Source: Poa pratensis
Taxonomy: Eukaryota; Streptophyta; Magnoliopsida; Poales; Poaceae
NCBI GenBank assembly: GCA_947311845.1
Contig: CAMZMU010000063.1
Coordinates: 126,950,914-127,014,913, forward strand
Direction: 5' to 3'
DNA length: 64,000 nucleotides
The notes below the pieces were generated by a model. The model was given only the letters and a program-made list of their open reading frames with translations, was not told the origin of the DNA and ran no database searches. Shown here piece by piece: positions 10,738 to 23,014 of this stretch. The stretch's first letter is position 1. Each line of letters begins with the position of its first letter. The position numbers and the translations under genes are program-made.

Positions 10738-10872
10738 AGTTAAACTCGTGTGCTCAAGTGGCACTCTACTAGTATGTGTCTTAGAGAGATACTTGGCAGC
10801 ATGCATCAAGCGGCAGAAACTCAGGATGCGAAATCTTTCAGCAAAACATATCATCGGCTATGTTCGTCCCAA
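10738..10872. repeat. array-unit boundary segment, left flank of the Helitron
   Basis: This stretch (AACTCGTG.GCTCAAGTGGCA, then GGCAGCAT, CAAGCGGCAGAAACTCAGGATGC) is homologous to 6160-6345 and 7457-7645. The homology stops at CCCAA (10872). The same alignment resumes at TTTCTT at 16624, so everything between is inserted. Confidence 0.65.
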
Positions 10873-10925
10873 TCTTCTTTTACTATTAAATGGGAGTCTG
10901 CAGTTGTGATGGTACGTAGTGGTGG

Positions 10926-11010
10926 TATTAGATTGATGCACTAGCCAATTATCCCAAAAGTTCGAACTGATGGGAAAGGGTTGTGCAATGTATATATTAT
11001 ATTCTTGACA
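10926..11010 (-). repeat. 3' LTR of the gag-only element
   Basis: 85 bp, the partner of 12870-12954. In element orientation it starts TGTCAAGAATAT and ends ATCTAATA, so the 3' terminus is TA rather than the usual CA. Confidence 0.88.
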
Positions 11011-11042
11011 CTCCCCCTCACGTCCAGGCTGTGGACTTTTCC

Positions 11043-12590
11043 TCACGAGACTAGGACGTGGAATTTAGGGTGTCCGCAGATATTTATTTTTAATACTGCG
11101 TTAGCCAGGATTTGAACTCTAGACATCTGGCTCTGATACCACTGTGTGGGGGTGGCTTTAACACTAGCGAAGGCATGATGATGGGAAGATGATGATGCTT
11201 TGCCGAAAGGAACGGGATACAATCCACCCTGACTTCTACCTTGAAGAATGATTCTCCTAGTGGCCTTGTCCTTAACATAGAAAGCATGCCGGTGAAACTC
11301 AATAAAGACATCATTATCGGAAACAAGGCGATAGACAGAAAGGAGATTTTTACGAATTTGTGGAACATGGAGAACGTTTTTCAATTGAATAGATGAACCG
11401 GCTAAATTCGAATGACCAATATGCGAAATAGACAAACCTGAGCCATTAGCCACTTGCACTTGATCTTTTCCACCATAGCGCTCATAAGCATGAAGACGCT
11501 CGAGTTCACTTGTCAGGTGATCAGTGGCACCAGTGTCCATGTGCCAGTGCGGGTTCTCGTTGGAGATGGTGGATGCTGAATTTCCGGCACGCTGGTTATT
11601 GTTGCTGTTGTTGGGGCGATAGTCCTGATCATAACGCTGACGGCAGGCGCCAGCTTCATGCCCCCAGTTGCCACATATTTGGCACCGTGGACGCCAGCGT
11701 CGCCCACCGCGCCCACCGCCGCGACCATTGCCACCGTTCCGGCCGCCGTAACCACCATTGGGGTGGCCGCCGTCATGACCGCCTCCGCGTCCCTGCCCCG
11801 GCTGATTATGGTTGCCGTAGGGGCGATTCCCTTCTTGATAGGCGGTGTTTCCTCCTGAATAGGATGGTGTGTAGTCCTGCGGGCGCGGGCGGCTAGGGTT
11901 GCTGAACTGCGGAGGGCGCGACGCAGCGTTGGCCGAAGACGCCCACTCTTCGGCTTGAGCTTGCTGCGCTTGGAGGGCCTCGAACGAGAGGATGTGAGAG
12001 TAGAAATCGGTGTAGGAGACCGATTGGTTGCCGACGGTGAGCGAGGCAGCAATGGAGTTGAAAGCCGAGCCAAGGCCGGTGATGATGTGATCGACGAGCT
12101 CGTCGTCGTTGATCGGAGCTCCTGCTGCGGCCATGGTATCCGCTAGGGCCTTCATCTTGTGCATGTAGGCCGCTGCGGTGAGGTCCTCTTTCCGCGTCGA
12201 CTGGAGCTGACGTCGGACGTGGCGGATATTGGCGCGACTCTGGGCGCCGTACATGGCATGGACGGCCGTCCACGCCGCCTCTGCGGTCTTGCAGCCAATA
12301 AGCTGGCATGCGATTTCAGGCTCCATTGAGCCGAGAAGGAAGCCGAGGACCTTCTGGTCCTGAGTCCACCAATGCTGGTACAGCGGATTGGAGATGGTCA
12401 CTGCCTTCTCTCCCTCCCCTTGGGTGATGGTCTTCGACGGCGCGGCCACAGATCCGTCAAGGTGGCCGTGAAGCCCGGCGCCGGAGAGGTTGGGGAGGAG
12501 GAGTCCCTTCCATAGCATGAAGTTGCCTACGTCTAAACGGACCGCGATGGGAGGCACGGCCGTGACGGCGGTGAGAGCGGAAGACGTCAT
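11043..12590 (-). CDS. Gag polyprotein with zinc knuckle and truncated aspartic protease (Copia type)
   Basis: The frame encodes about 515 residues from MTSSALTAV; an upstream Met adds 15. The N-terminal two thirds are a UBN2/Retrotran_gag_2-type capsid domain, with FMLWKGLLLPNL early and AYMHKMKALADTM in the middle. A Gly/Asn/Arg-rich linker follows, then a CCHC zinc knuckle (CQICGNWGHEAGAC). Next comes the protease signature DTGATDHLT with LKNVLHVPQIRKNLLS, typical of the protease region before a Copia integrase. The frame ends in LTR-proximal non-coding sequence where integrase would begin. No frameshift is present over 1.5 kb, consistent with recent activity of the gag. Its role would be particle formation and RNA packaging. 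Confidence 0.85.
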   Translation of the reverse strand: MTSSALTAVTAVPPIAVRLDVGNFMLWKGLLLPNLSGAGLHGHLDGSVAAPSKTITQGEGEKAVTISNPLYQHWWTQDQKVLGFLLGSMEPEIACQLIGCKTAEAAWTAVHAMYGAQSRANIRHVRRQLQSTRKEDLTAAAYMHKMKALADTMAAAGAPINDDELVDHIITGLGSAFNSIAASLTVGNQSVSYTDFYSHILSFEALQAQQAQAEEWASSANAASRPPQFSNPSRPRPQDYTPSYSGGNTAYQEGNRPYGNHNQPGQGRGGGHDGGHPNGGYGGRNGGNGRGGGRGGRRWRPRCQICGNWGHEAGACRQRYDQDYRPNNSNNNQRAGNSASTISNENPHWHMDTGATDHLTSELERLHAYERYGGKDQVQVANGSGLSISHIGHSNLAGSSIQLKNVLHVPQIRKNLLSVYRLVSDNDVFIEFHRHAFYVKDKATRRIILQGRSQGGLYPVPFGKASSSSHHHAFASVKATPTQWYQSQMSRVQILANAVLKINICGHPKFHVLVS

Positions 12591-12869
12591 CGATGCGGCG
12601 TGGAAGAACTCACGGCAACAGCGGATGAAGGTCACACGACGCGGATGAACTCGCTGCGGCGTGGATGTACGCGGACGAACTTGTGGCGGCGCGGCGGAAG
12701 AACTCGCTCGCGGTTACAGCGGAGGAACTCGCTGCTGGCCTGCGGCTGCTGAGTAAGAGCTACGTGCGTCGGCGGAGAAGACTCGCTCGGCGCGATCGGT
12801 CGCGGCTCTGATACCAAGCACATTGAGATCGACTTTCATTTTGTGCGAGAACGAGTAGCTCTGATACCA

Positions 12870-12954
12870 TATTAGATTGATGCACTAGCCAATTATCCCA
12901 AAAGTTCGAACTGATAGGAAAGGGTTGTGCAATGTATATATTATATTCTTGACA
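12870..12954 (-). repeat. 5' LTR of the gag-only element
   Basis: 85 bp, the partner of 10926-11010 with one mismatch (GATAGG against GATGGG). The primer-binding site abuts it at 12858-12869. Confidence 0.88.
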
Positions 12955-12959
12955 GGTGG

Positions 12960-15830
12960 TTCGTACGTCAACCCCGTGGTCTGCCAGATCGCTTCCCTTC
13001 TCGATCGTGGTCTGCTTCCCTTCTCGATCGATAACATGGGCCGGCCCAGCAACAAACGTTTCCATTCAACGACGTATGTACCCATACAATAGCGTTGATC
13101 AAAGTCTAAAAAAATAAATACAATAGCGTTGATCCAAGCAATCAAACCAATCAGTACTTGCCAAAATATAATGATTCTCTTTCCTATAATAACCACGGAT
13201 GAACCAGGCAGTTAAAATATATCATTACTCGCCATAAAAACCGATTACTTTCCATAGAATTAATATCCACGGGTGAACTAGGCAGATTGCCCTGCTCAGA
13301 TCAACGGGTGAACTTCTATTGACGCAAATCAAATCATTAATTTCCTTGAATCGCTAGCACATACAGAATTGAAACCTTCCTCCTAATCAATACGGACCAA
13401 ACTACATATTGGCACCACAACACCGCAAATTATCAAGATCATGCCGTGGGACTGAACATCCAGGACGGCAACGCCATTGCCACCTCCCAGATCCTCACGA
13501 TTCCTCTTGACGACAAGCCCTGGACAAGCACCGCTAGGGCAGCAGCTCGACGTCGCCGAGCCGCCGGGGCACGAGGCAACAGCTCGATGAGTCCACGCAG
13601 CCGAAGCTCGAGGCAGAACTTATGATCAACCTCTGGGAGAATTCGTTCTTCTGATGTACAACAGCTCTGATCCCAGGTGAGTTACTATACATCAACTCAA
13701 TACCATTTAAATCTCAGGTGACCTTCTAAAACCTAAATATTCCTTGAGAATACGCTACACAATTTCTGCCCCTTTGTTACTTGTAGCTGGTCACAACATT
13801 CTTCTGATGCCATTACCAAGCAGCCGACTGAATGAAACCAAAATTCTGTTCTAGGTAGCAAAAGTAAGAGGCAGAGAGGTGTGTCATTTTCTTCTGGAAA
13901 AAGATGCTGAACTAATATGGGTATCCACATAATTATGCTCACATGAAACAAATAAAAATAAAATCAAGACATGGGTGTACAACTACAAATATTTATTGCC
14001 TGAAATGGTAGCACTTATTCGTTTTCTTTGTTTTGTTTACCACGGTGCAGATTTTCCAAGGTTGTTAACCGTTTTCCTTGCAACATTTGCATATAAGATG
14101 TCAGAGGATACATCCACCCGAGGCGAGGCAGGCGTTGCGGGCTCAACGCAACAAAGACCTTGCAATTAAGCGGAAAACCCCATGTGCTGAATGCATTGCA
14201 ATCACTGTTCAAGATATCAGACGATATTACGATAAACCGGACGATTTATCGCTTAACGGTGCCTGACCGATATGATAAATTGGCCGATAAATCAGCCGAT
14301 ATGCTTTATACATCTCCTATGAATCATTTTCTTTACTCTGTCCAGTCTATAATGTGAAGCATGCCCCGTAGGATTCAGTTGTAGCAAGTTGTTTTCTTCG
14401 ATTAATTACTAGAGGCGATTATAAAATGAAGGTCATGCGTATGCCATTGCTGATAAAGATGTATAAAGCATGAATTGAATTTTGAGCATCGTATGTTTAT
14501 TGATTGCTCACATGGATGTCAGAGAAAAATGCTTAGGTTGCGCGGGTGTACATATGGGAAACCTAGATCAGTCAAAACTCATACATACACCAAGCATGTC
14601 TGAAAAGCAAAAAAAAACGAAAGGGTGTCATGATTACTTCCTAAACGTGGGAAGTAACAGAACCTACAAATGTCAAGATGATCTGAAAATCTCACATACC
14701 ACAAAAATGTATAATTAGTCTACAAAGAGAGATTTGGTTGCATAATAATGCATTTTACTCAAACAATATTGTTACTTCTGCATTGTTCTCAAGCATTTTA
14801 CCCAAGCATTTTCCTCGGGAGTAACTGAAACTTGTGTAATTTACTCAAGAATTTTACTCCTGCAAGCGCTACTGCTCCAGTTGTACTGCCAGATTTCAGG
14901 TTCAGGAAACACAAGAGATAATGCAAGCTGCAGATGGACATTATTTAAGTTGAACTGAACCTGATGTTATTCTTACGAGTGAACCTGATACACATAATTC
15001 AGGTTCCAAATGAACCTGATACTGTCTTTAAAAGGTTGTGATCAACATATGCAGTAAGTACAAGCAAGCACTATTAAATATTACAACCACAAACAATACT
15101 GTATTTAACAGTACTGCATTTTAAAAGCAGAAACTATAATGCATTTTACAAGCATAGAGAAGAAATTTGCAAGCACAAAGAAGAAACTTTGCAATCAATG
15201 CACTACTGATTCAGCTAAGATTATCTAAAACTGATTCAGTATAGCTTAACTAAAACTGAAAAAGTTTCAGGTAAGATTAGCTACAAGTACAGTGAGCAAT
15301 CACTATGGTTTCAGTACAAGCAAACTGGACTACTCCAAGATGCATATTGCTTTAGTAGCTTGGTCTAGCAAATGGAGTAATATCTTGCAATATTTTCAGC
15401 ACACTGCCTGAGTATCAATGACTACACAAACTGCATGGGTATCAATGAGTAGAAAATGTAGTAAAATCACTCAACACACAACACATTGGGTTAATATAAT
15501 GGTACTGCACTGTTAAAACCAAATGCAGGCAGACACAAAAACAGTGAAAACCAAATCATCATCTAGCTACCCGTGTACTGTAATTTTAACAGAAGATTTG
15601 ATGCTGAAACTAAATCGATCACAAACGCCTGCACTCACCATGTCGGTCTCAGAGTCTCATTCGCATTGGATGATGAACAAAGAAACCAGAAAAGGGGCGC
15701 ACCTTGGGGAGGCAGAGGTCGTCGAGGAGGGCGACGACCGCGGAGGTCGTGGACGGGAGGAAGCTGTCGGTCGGGATAATTTCGGAAACTCGCAAAGTTT
15801 CGTAACGTGAATACTTATTATTTTCCCGGA
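12960..15830. other. Helitron interior, no confident gene
   Basis: The sequence is mostly AT-rich with small local duplications, for example around 12985-13030 and 13087-13135. A GC-rich stretch at about 13441-13678 ends in CCCAG/GTGAGT, a good splice donor, and may be a captured exon. It has no long open frame. Bases 14860-15470 are low-complexity and AT-rich. Confidence 0.4.
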
Positions 15831-15835
15831 AAAGC

Positions 15836-16215
15836 ATTTATTCTTCCGACCTCCAGTGCTCCCTTTGTTTAATTTTTAAAAAAATATTTAGAAGTTTTAA
15901 AATCAATTTAAAATAATTATGGAGGTAGTTCGTGATGTAACCTACAAACGTGCAAAATCACAAGATATTTTTTATGGGCTACACAAAAATGACAAAATCT
16001 TGCAGATTTTAGAGATTTTAAAACACTATACTCAGGTCTATACATTTGTATTTTCGTGTAGCTTAAAATAAAAAATATTTAATGTTGCACGTTTTTAGAA
16101 TACATCATTGAAAATATTCATGATTTTTTCACATTTTTTTTGAAACTTGGAAATATGATTTTTGAAGAATTAAATACGCATGAGCACTGAGCTCTGGAGC
16201 AAGAGATCTCCACTC
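15836..16215. repeat. about 400-bp foldback MITE, family copy 1
   Basis: The ends carry CTCCAGTGCTCCCT and, inverted, GAGCACTGAGCTCTGGAG. The interior (ACACAAAAATGACAAAATCT and its inverted partner GTGTAGCTTAAAATA) matches the elements at 29690, 57662 and 60250. This copy is diverged and has weak termini. Confidence 0.5.
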
Positions 16216-17030
16216 TTTTTTACCTCGATGATCAACCTTTAATAGAGGATTTAATCTAACACAATGACAAAATACTCGTCGGCGACAAGGTATGATCTGA
16301 AGCCACGCAACACCGCTGCCAGGCTTCTGTCCTTGATCCTGTCCGGCAACGTCGCTCCCTCGATCCCGTAAGTCAACAACGCTCCTCGAATCCGTTCATG
16401 TCAATGTATTGCAAGGGGGGACTGCGGTTTGCGTCAGTGGTGTCAGTAACGATGGCCTTGCGGAGGTGGCGGCCTGACTCCATATGCGGCAATCGCGTGC
16501 GAGTTCTTAGGGTAATATTTGTGTATGTCTTATTCTTACGCATGAATGAATGTTTACATGTATTAGATTGGCAAACATTGCAAGAAAAATAGGATCCGTA
16601 GCAACGCACGGGCGTTCAACTAGTTTCTTTAACGCAAAAGTTTGCACCAATAAGTACTGAGACGATACAAAATCATGTCCCATCAGCACAGTTTATGTGT
16701 CACAAGTTTACATGTATGTGAATAAACAGGAACAAATGAGAACATTCTCATTTTTCCTGTAAAATAACAGAACATTCTCATTGATCAAACTCGATTGACG
16801 ACGGACAAGGAGAAGTATCCTAACTCCTAGGAGGCTACGACTGCAACGATTGGGCTCCGCACGACGTGTTCTTCGGACACCCAGCTCAAGCTTCCCTCCA
16901 AGAGTTTGTGCCTGGCCACGTCGTGGCAGCTCACCGACACGCTGAAACTCTTTTTCTCTCCGGCCTTGGAGAACACCAGCGTGTCAGGGGAGATGTGCAC
17001 CTTCAGCGACTTGGGTGTGTCCACTATCGC

Positions 17031-17044
17031 CTTGTAACTTGTAA
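17031..17044. repeat. 7-bp tandem duplication causing a frameshift in subtilase copy 3
   Basis: CTTGTAA occurs twice in a row. The aligned position in copy 2 (CCTGTAAGTCG, near 7929) has a single copy. Seven bases shift the frame. Confidence 0.85.
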
Positions 17045-18318
17045 GTCGATGGCGATGGCCAGACGTTTGTCACAGTCCGCTTCACGGTGAACGGCGACTT
17101 TGTTAGCGGCACGGTTATCGTCGGGTAGTTGAGCTGAGCATCCTTAACCTTGGGTAGCTTCCCACAAGTCAAACTCGAGTTACGCGTGATGGTCACCAGA
17201 CCGTCTTCACCGAGGAGCCAGCAAATGAAGCTGGCATACTCAGTGATGCCAATGTCGTAGACTAAGCCAGGATCTGCGGCTCTCGCGGGGTTCACATGGC
17301 CGGCGCCTCTGTCATACGCGCTAGCTTTCTCGTGCTTCTCGTTCAAGATCCAGCCTCCAGTGCGGTCGACGGCATCCGACGTTGTCAGGATGGCCGACTT
17401 GATGGCAGCCGGTGACCAGTCAGGATGCACGCTCTTGATGAGTGCCGCGACTCCGCTGACATGCGGTGTCGCCATGGATGTGCCAGACATGATGTTGAAA
17501 GGTCCCGATGCATAGTCCGTGTTTGGCGGCCACGCCGCGAGAATGTTGAGCCCTGGCGCTAAAATGTCCGGCTTGAGCACACCGGGGGTGATACGGCTTG
17601 GACCCCGGGAAGAGAACGACGCCACAACCGGCGCCGGAAGGACATCAAGCAATGTGTTGTTGTATGTGAAAGTGGCTATGGCGTTGCTCGCTGACGACAT
17701 TGCGTAATCTACGAGGATGATGCCATCGGCCGCGTTCACCTGCACCACACTAGAGTTGTAATCCATAAGAGAAATGGAATACCCTTCGACTTCTTCCCTA
17801 TTGAATAAAACCATGCCGGCCGCACCAGAGGCCATTATTCTTCGGATATCAGAATCTTGATACGCTGATGACGTGGACTGGCAAACCACGATCTTCCCGA
17901 CTGTGGAGCTAGCATCCAAATGATCGCAAGAACGACTTACAAAACCAGGGGAGTAGAGAAGAGGGTATGGCTTTGAGTTTGGCTTTTCCACCTGGGTAAG
18001 CGCTTCTCCATCGATATGCTTGCCATTGCCGAGAAGCACCCCAGCATAGAAGCTCCGGTCCACTGAGCCGGCAGCGACCGTGAGCAACCACGGCGCGTCA
18101 TTTTTGATCGACCCTGGAGTGGGGCCTCTGTTGCCAGCGGAGCAGACGACAATGATGCCCTTGGATACCGCGCTGAACGCACCGATGGCGATGGGGTCCT
18201 GATCAAAGCTGACACTGTATATTTCTCCGAGAGAGAGGGAGAGCACGTCCACCCCATCCTTGATGGCCGCGTTTATGCCTGCCACTATGTCAGAATTTTC
18301 GCAGCCACTAGGGCTGCA

Positions 18319-18326
18319 CACCTTGT
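18319..18326. repeat. 8-bp target-site duplication, left of the hAT element
   Basis: CACCTTGT, repeated exactly at 19442-19449. On the coding strand it covers part of the Met-Tyr-Lys-Val codons of subtilase copy 3. Confidence 0.92.
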
Positions 18327-20206
<1,880 letters not shown>

Positions 20207-20265
20207 CTATACGACAGGAGGAAGACAATGGAAATGCAGTGTCTGGTCATCACCGGCGCTCTTCA

Positions 20266-20271
20266 TTTGTA
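20266..20271 (-). promoter_or_regulatory. degraded TATA box of subtilase copy 3
   Basis: The minus strand reads TGTACAAATG where copy 2 has TCTATAAATG. The surrounding bases align, so TATAAA has become TACAAA. Confidence 0.5.
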
Positions 20272-20299
20272 CAGCATGGGCGATCAATGTGCTGCAACC

Positions 20300-21285
20300 T
20301 TAATTTGGCAGAAATTAATCACTTGTGTGTCACTCATGCAGGAAGATTTGACAGCTTTAATTTGTGCCAAATCTTGATGATCTTTTAAGATATACTTAAG
20401 TGTGAGGCCAGATATGTCCATGTGTTTACGCAATGATCTGGGAATGTATCACCACGATCTTTTATATCTCCTGCATCAATCATTTTATCAAAAAAATCTC
20501 CTGCATCAATCATAGATCGCACTATTTTCAGATGAAATGGAAGGTAACTAATGACTCAAATTTCACATCATATAAGATATTGATGTCATGTCATAAATGT
20601 CAATATCAAAGTGAATACATGAAATCAAGTGAGGTCAAACTGGTCACCAGCAAGCTCCTCACTGCTCTGCGTCCTAGCCTTCTTCGAGGCAGCCCTCCGT
20701 CTCAACCGCCTCCTCCCTCAGCATCCTTAGAACTCCCATGCCTTCCCTATGTCAAAGAGGCATGTACTTGTTAACAGACACATACAGGACTCCTGAGATA
20801 CAAGTTACTACATCGTTGAACGAGTGTGATCAAGTGAAATTCTGCTCTCAGTTTTAATGAGCGATTAGTTGTAAAATGGTCTGGATCTTCTGTTTCTCCT
20901 ACTTGCTATATCAAGTTATCAACAGAAACCTGTGCAGGTTCAACAATTTAGAATAGTAAGTACTCAATAAGAATGTAGAAGTTTAAGATCCTTCATTCAA
21001 TATCATAATAGAGGTATTGTGAAACACAATTTGTTTTTTGGGGGAGATTCAAACCGGGTTACCGCCGAACTGCCTCGTTACTGTTAACTTGCTAAGATTC
21101 TATCTGCTTCTTTTTTTTATGCGTGATATATGATTACTATGCAGAACCAGAGCTGCGCCTGAACTCTTTATGTTTGTCCAAAATACAAGAACCGAAACTT
21201 GTCCAGGCCACTGGACTTACGCGTGGAGTCAGGAAGAGATAAACTTACCACAAGTAGTTCCTGACAAGCCAAGGACAATCAACTG
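20300..21285. other. intergenic, 5' flank of subtilase copy 3 and spacer to the SDR genes
   Basis: Bases 20280-20640 resemble the upstream regions of the other subtilases, and the array boundary motif (GAGTGTGATCAAGTG) recurs near 20822. From 20850 to 21285 the sequence is AT-rich with no gene, RNA or clear repeat seen. This part includes the 3' flank of the SDR gene that ends at 21292. Confidence 0.5.
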
Positions 21286-21291
21286 AACAGG

Positions 21292-23014
21292 TTACCAAAC
21301 ATTCACCATCTCCATCTGATCAAAGTAGCACCCGGTTGGCCCGTCCTCTGAGAGCAGGGCCAGCAATACCGGGCCCCTTGCCCCTTGTTCAGGCGTCAGG
21401 ATGCCCAGGTTCCAGTTGATGTCGGTCTTCACGAAACCGGGGCGCACGCAGTTGATGCGCATCTCCGGGTGCCGCCTCGCCAGGATCCTCGTGTAGAGGT
21501 TGATCACCATCTTCGACACGCTGTACGCGGGCAGCATCGTCGGCCACCCTGCATCCTCGAGTCGCCCCTCTTTCACGTCTTCCACGTAGGTGTTGAGCAG
21601 TGCCTCGATCCGCGCCTCGTTCCAGATCTCGATGTTGCTGAGGTCGTTCCGTAGCTTCTCATTCGGCATTCTCTGGCACAAGAAATTGTACATGTGCGGT
21701 AACATTAATAAGATGGGGTAGTATGCATGTCATTCTGGTTCTTGAGGGATTTGAGGTTTTCAGACAATGCATACATTCAACTCCGAGGCAAGCGAGGAGG
21801 CATTGACGATCCTTGCTCCCGACGTGGAAAGTTTCAGTAGAGGAAGGAGAGCTTCTGTTACCCGTTTGCATCCATAGTAATTGGTGTTGAGACAATTCAC
21901 CGTCACATCATAGGTGTTCTGGAAGACATCTTTGAGCAGATTGGCTGCTCTGCCAGATGTCTGAATCATAAAGAGGTTGGAATAGAAGATTGATGTACTA
22001 ATTAGTGGCCATCCATAGAAATATATCCGCAACCAAATTGTAGTTCTACGGACGGCATAAACATCATAAATAGCTTGAGCTGCAAAACGTTAAGAATTTT
22101 TTTAAAAAATTAGTACCCATGTCTCTGCATCAATGTTCAGAGCTTTCAGGCCTTCCTCATCTGCTGCAACTCCTACAACTGCTGCATTGTTGACCTGTAT
22201 TGACCACTCCATATTCATATACATTACATGTTTGTTCCTAGAAAAGATAACAAATCAAATAATTTCAATTAAATAACAAAAAAACATCACTTTACCAGAA
22301 TGTCAAGCTTCCCATAACTGCTTTCGATGTATCGTGCTAAGGAGGCCACGCTGCTGTCATCCCGGACATCGAGCTGGTGGAAGTCTATGTTGGAGAGGTT
22401 AGACTCACTGCGAATGGACTGGACGGCGTCTTTCCCTCTCTTCTCGTCTCTCGCGGTGAGAATGACCGTTACACCTTGGACGGCAAGCTGTCGGCACACC
22501 TCCAAGCCGACTCCCTTGTTCCCGCCAGTGACCACTGCAAGCCTGATGCCAAGCACAAGCAAAAGTTCAGTCCAGACACTAGTAGAGAAACTAACAAGGG
22601 GGGTGGATCACACATAATGAACAAAAATTTAATTAGGCCTGCCTAAATTTGTTTCAGAATACAATAACCATAGATGGTTTTGTCAAGTTTTTTTTTATCA
22701 AAAGGGCTGCCCTTAACTTCATTAACGAAGCATATTCAGGCTACAGAGTTATTACAGATCATAGTAACAGAGCACATTTTTACAACATCAGGTGGCCCGC
22801 CTTAAACAGGGAATGGTTTTGCCAAGTAAAGCATTGAAAGAAGATGCTAGAACAACCAACCAAGAGTACAGCAGACTAACTGATACGATTTGCTTCAAGT
22901 CACAAGAACTCGCAGTCAGAGATAACCGTAAGTCCATAAGGGAGCGGGCTGCTACCTGTGCGGCGCCTGCTTCGCGCCGGCGGAAGCGGCGGTTCCGTGC
23001 ACCGGATTTTCCAT
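21292..23014 (-). CDS. short-chain dehydrogenase/reductase, salutaridine/carbonyl/menthol reductase-like, SDR copy 1
   Basis: Five exons on the minus strand, all with GT-AG introns: 22956-23014, 22296-22542, 22117-22194, 21775-21960 and 21292-21672. They give 316 residues. Exon 1 encodes MENPVHGTAAS and ends in CACAG/GTAGC; exon 2 starts after CATCAG. The Rossmann cofactor motif TGGNKGVG lies near residue 26, the NNAA motif at 103, the structural Asn plus Ser in VNASSL, and the catalytic Tyr-x-x-x-Lys as YSVSK. The C-terminal GPTGCYFD stretch is typical of plant cytosolic monomeric reductases related to neomenthol dehydrogenase and salutaridine reductase. The expected reaction is NADPH-dependent carbonyl reduction; the substrate cannot be told. 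Exons 2-5 have exactly the same lengths as those of the neighbour at 23627, showing tandem duplication. It appears intact. Confidence 0.9.

Larger units (their letters stand above)
10926..12954 (-). mobile_element. gag-only Copia-type LTR element with 85-bp LTRs (TR-GAG/TRIM-like)
   Basis: Two 85-bp terminal repeats (10926-11010, 12870-12954) differ at one position. They are flanked by a perfect 5-bp target duplication, GGTGG, at 10921-10925 and 12955-12959. On the minus strand the 5' LTR is followed immediately by the primer-binding site TGGTATCAGAGC (initiator Met tRNA). The 3' LTR is preceded by the polypurine tract GTGAGGGGGAG. The body encodes Gag plus a protease start but no integrase, reverse transcriptase or RNase H. 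It is therefore a non-autonomous element needing a partner, recently inserted into the Helitron. Confidence 0.88.
10873..16623. mobile_element. Helitron (inferred from empty-site comparison), carrying a nested LTR element
   Basis: The left boundary is CCCAA|TCTTCTTTTACTATT and the right boundary is CGCACGGGCGTTCAACTAG|TTTCTT. That gives a 5' TC, a 3' CTAG and insertion between A and T with no target duplication, which are Helitron hallmarks. A short stem (CCGT/ACGG) ends about 11 bases before CTAG. In array units 1 and 2 the homologous site reads TTCTAA/TTTCTT without an insert. Total length is 5751 bp, or about 3.7 kb without the LTR element at 10926-12954. No Rep/helicase frame is present, so it is non-autonomous. 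Possible captured exon pieces: near 13441-13678 (plus, ending CCCAG/GTGAGT), 15640-15837 (minus) and 16264-16369 (plus, ending CCC/GTAAGT). I could not identify their source genes. A MITE-family copy sits at about 15836-16215. Confidence 0.65.

Noticed and set aside
11510..12309. Open frames on both strands overlapping the gag gene
   Set aside because: They are shadows of the low-complexity Gly/Arg-rich linker of Gag.
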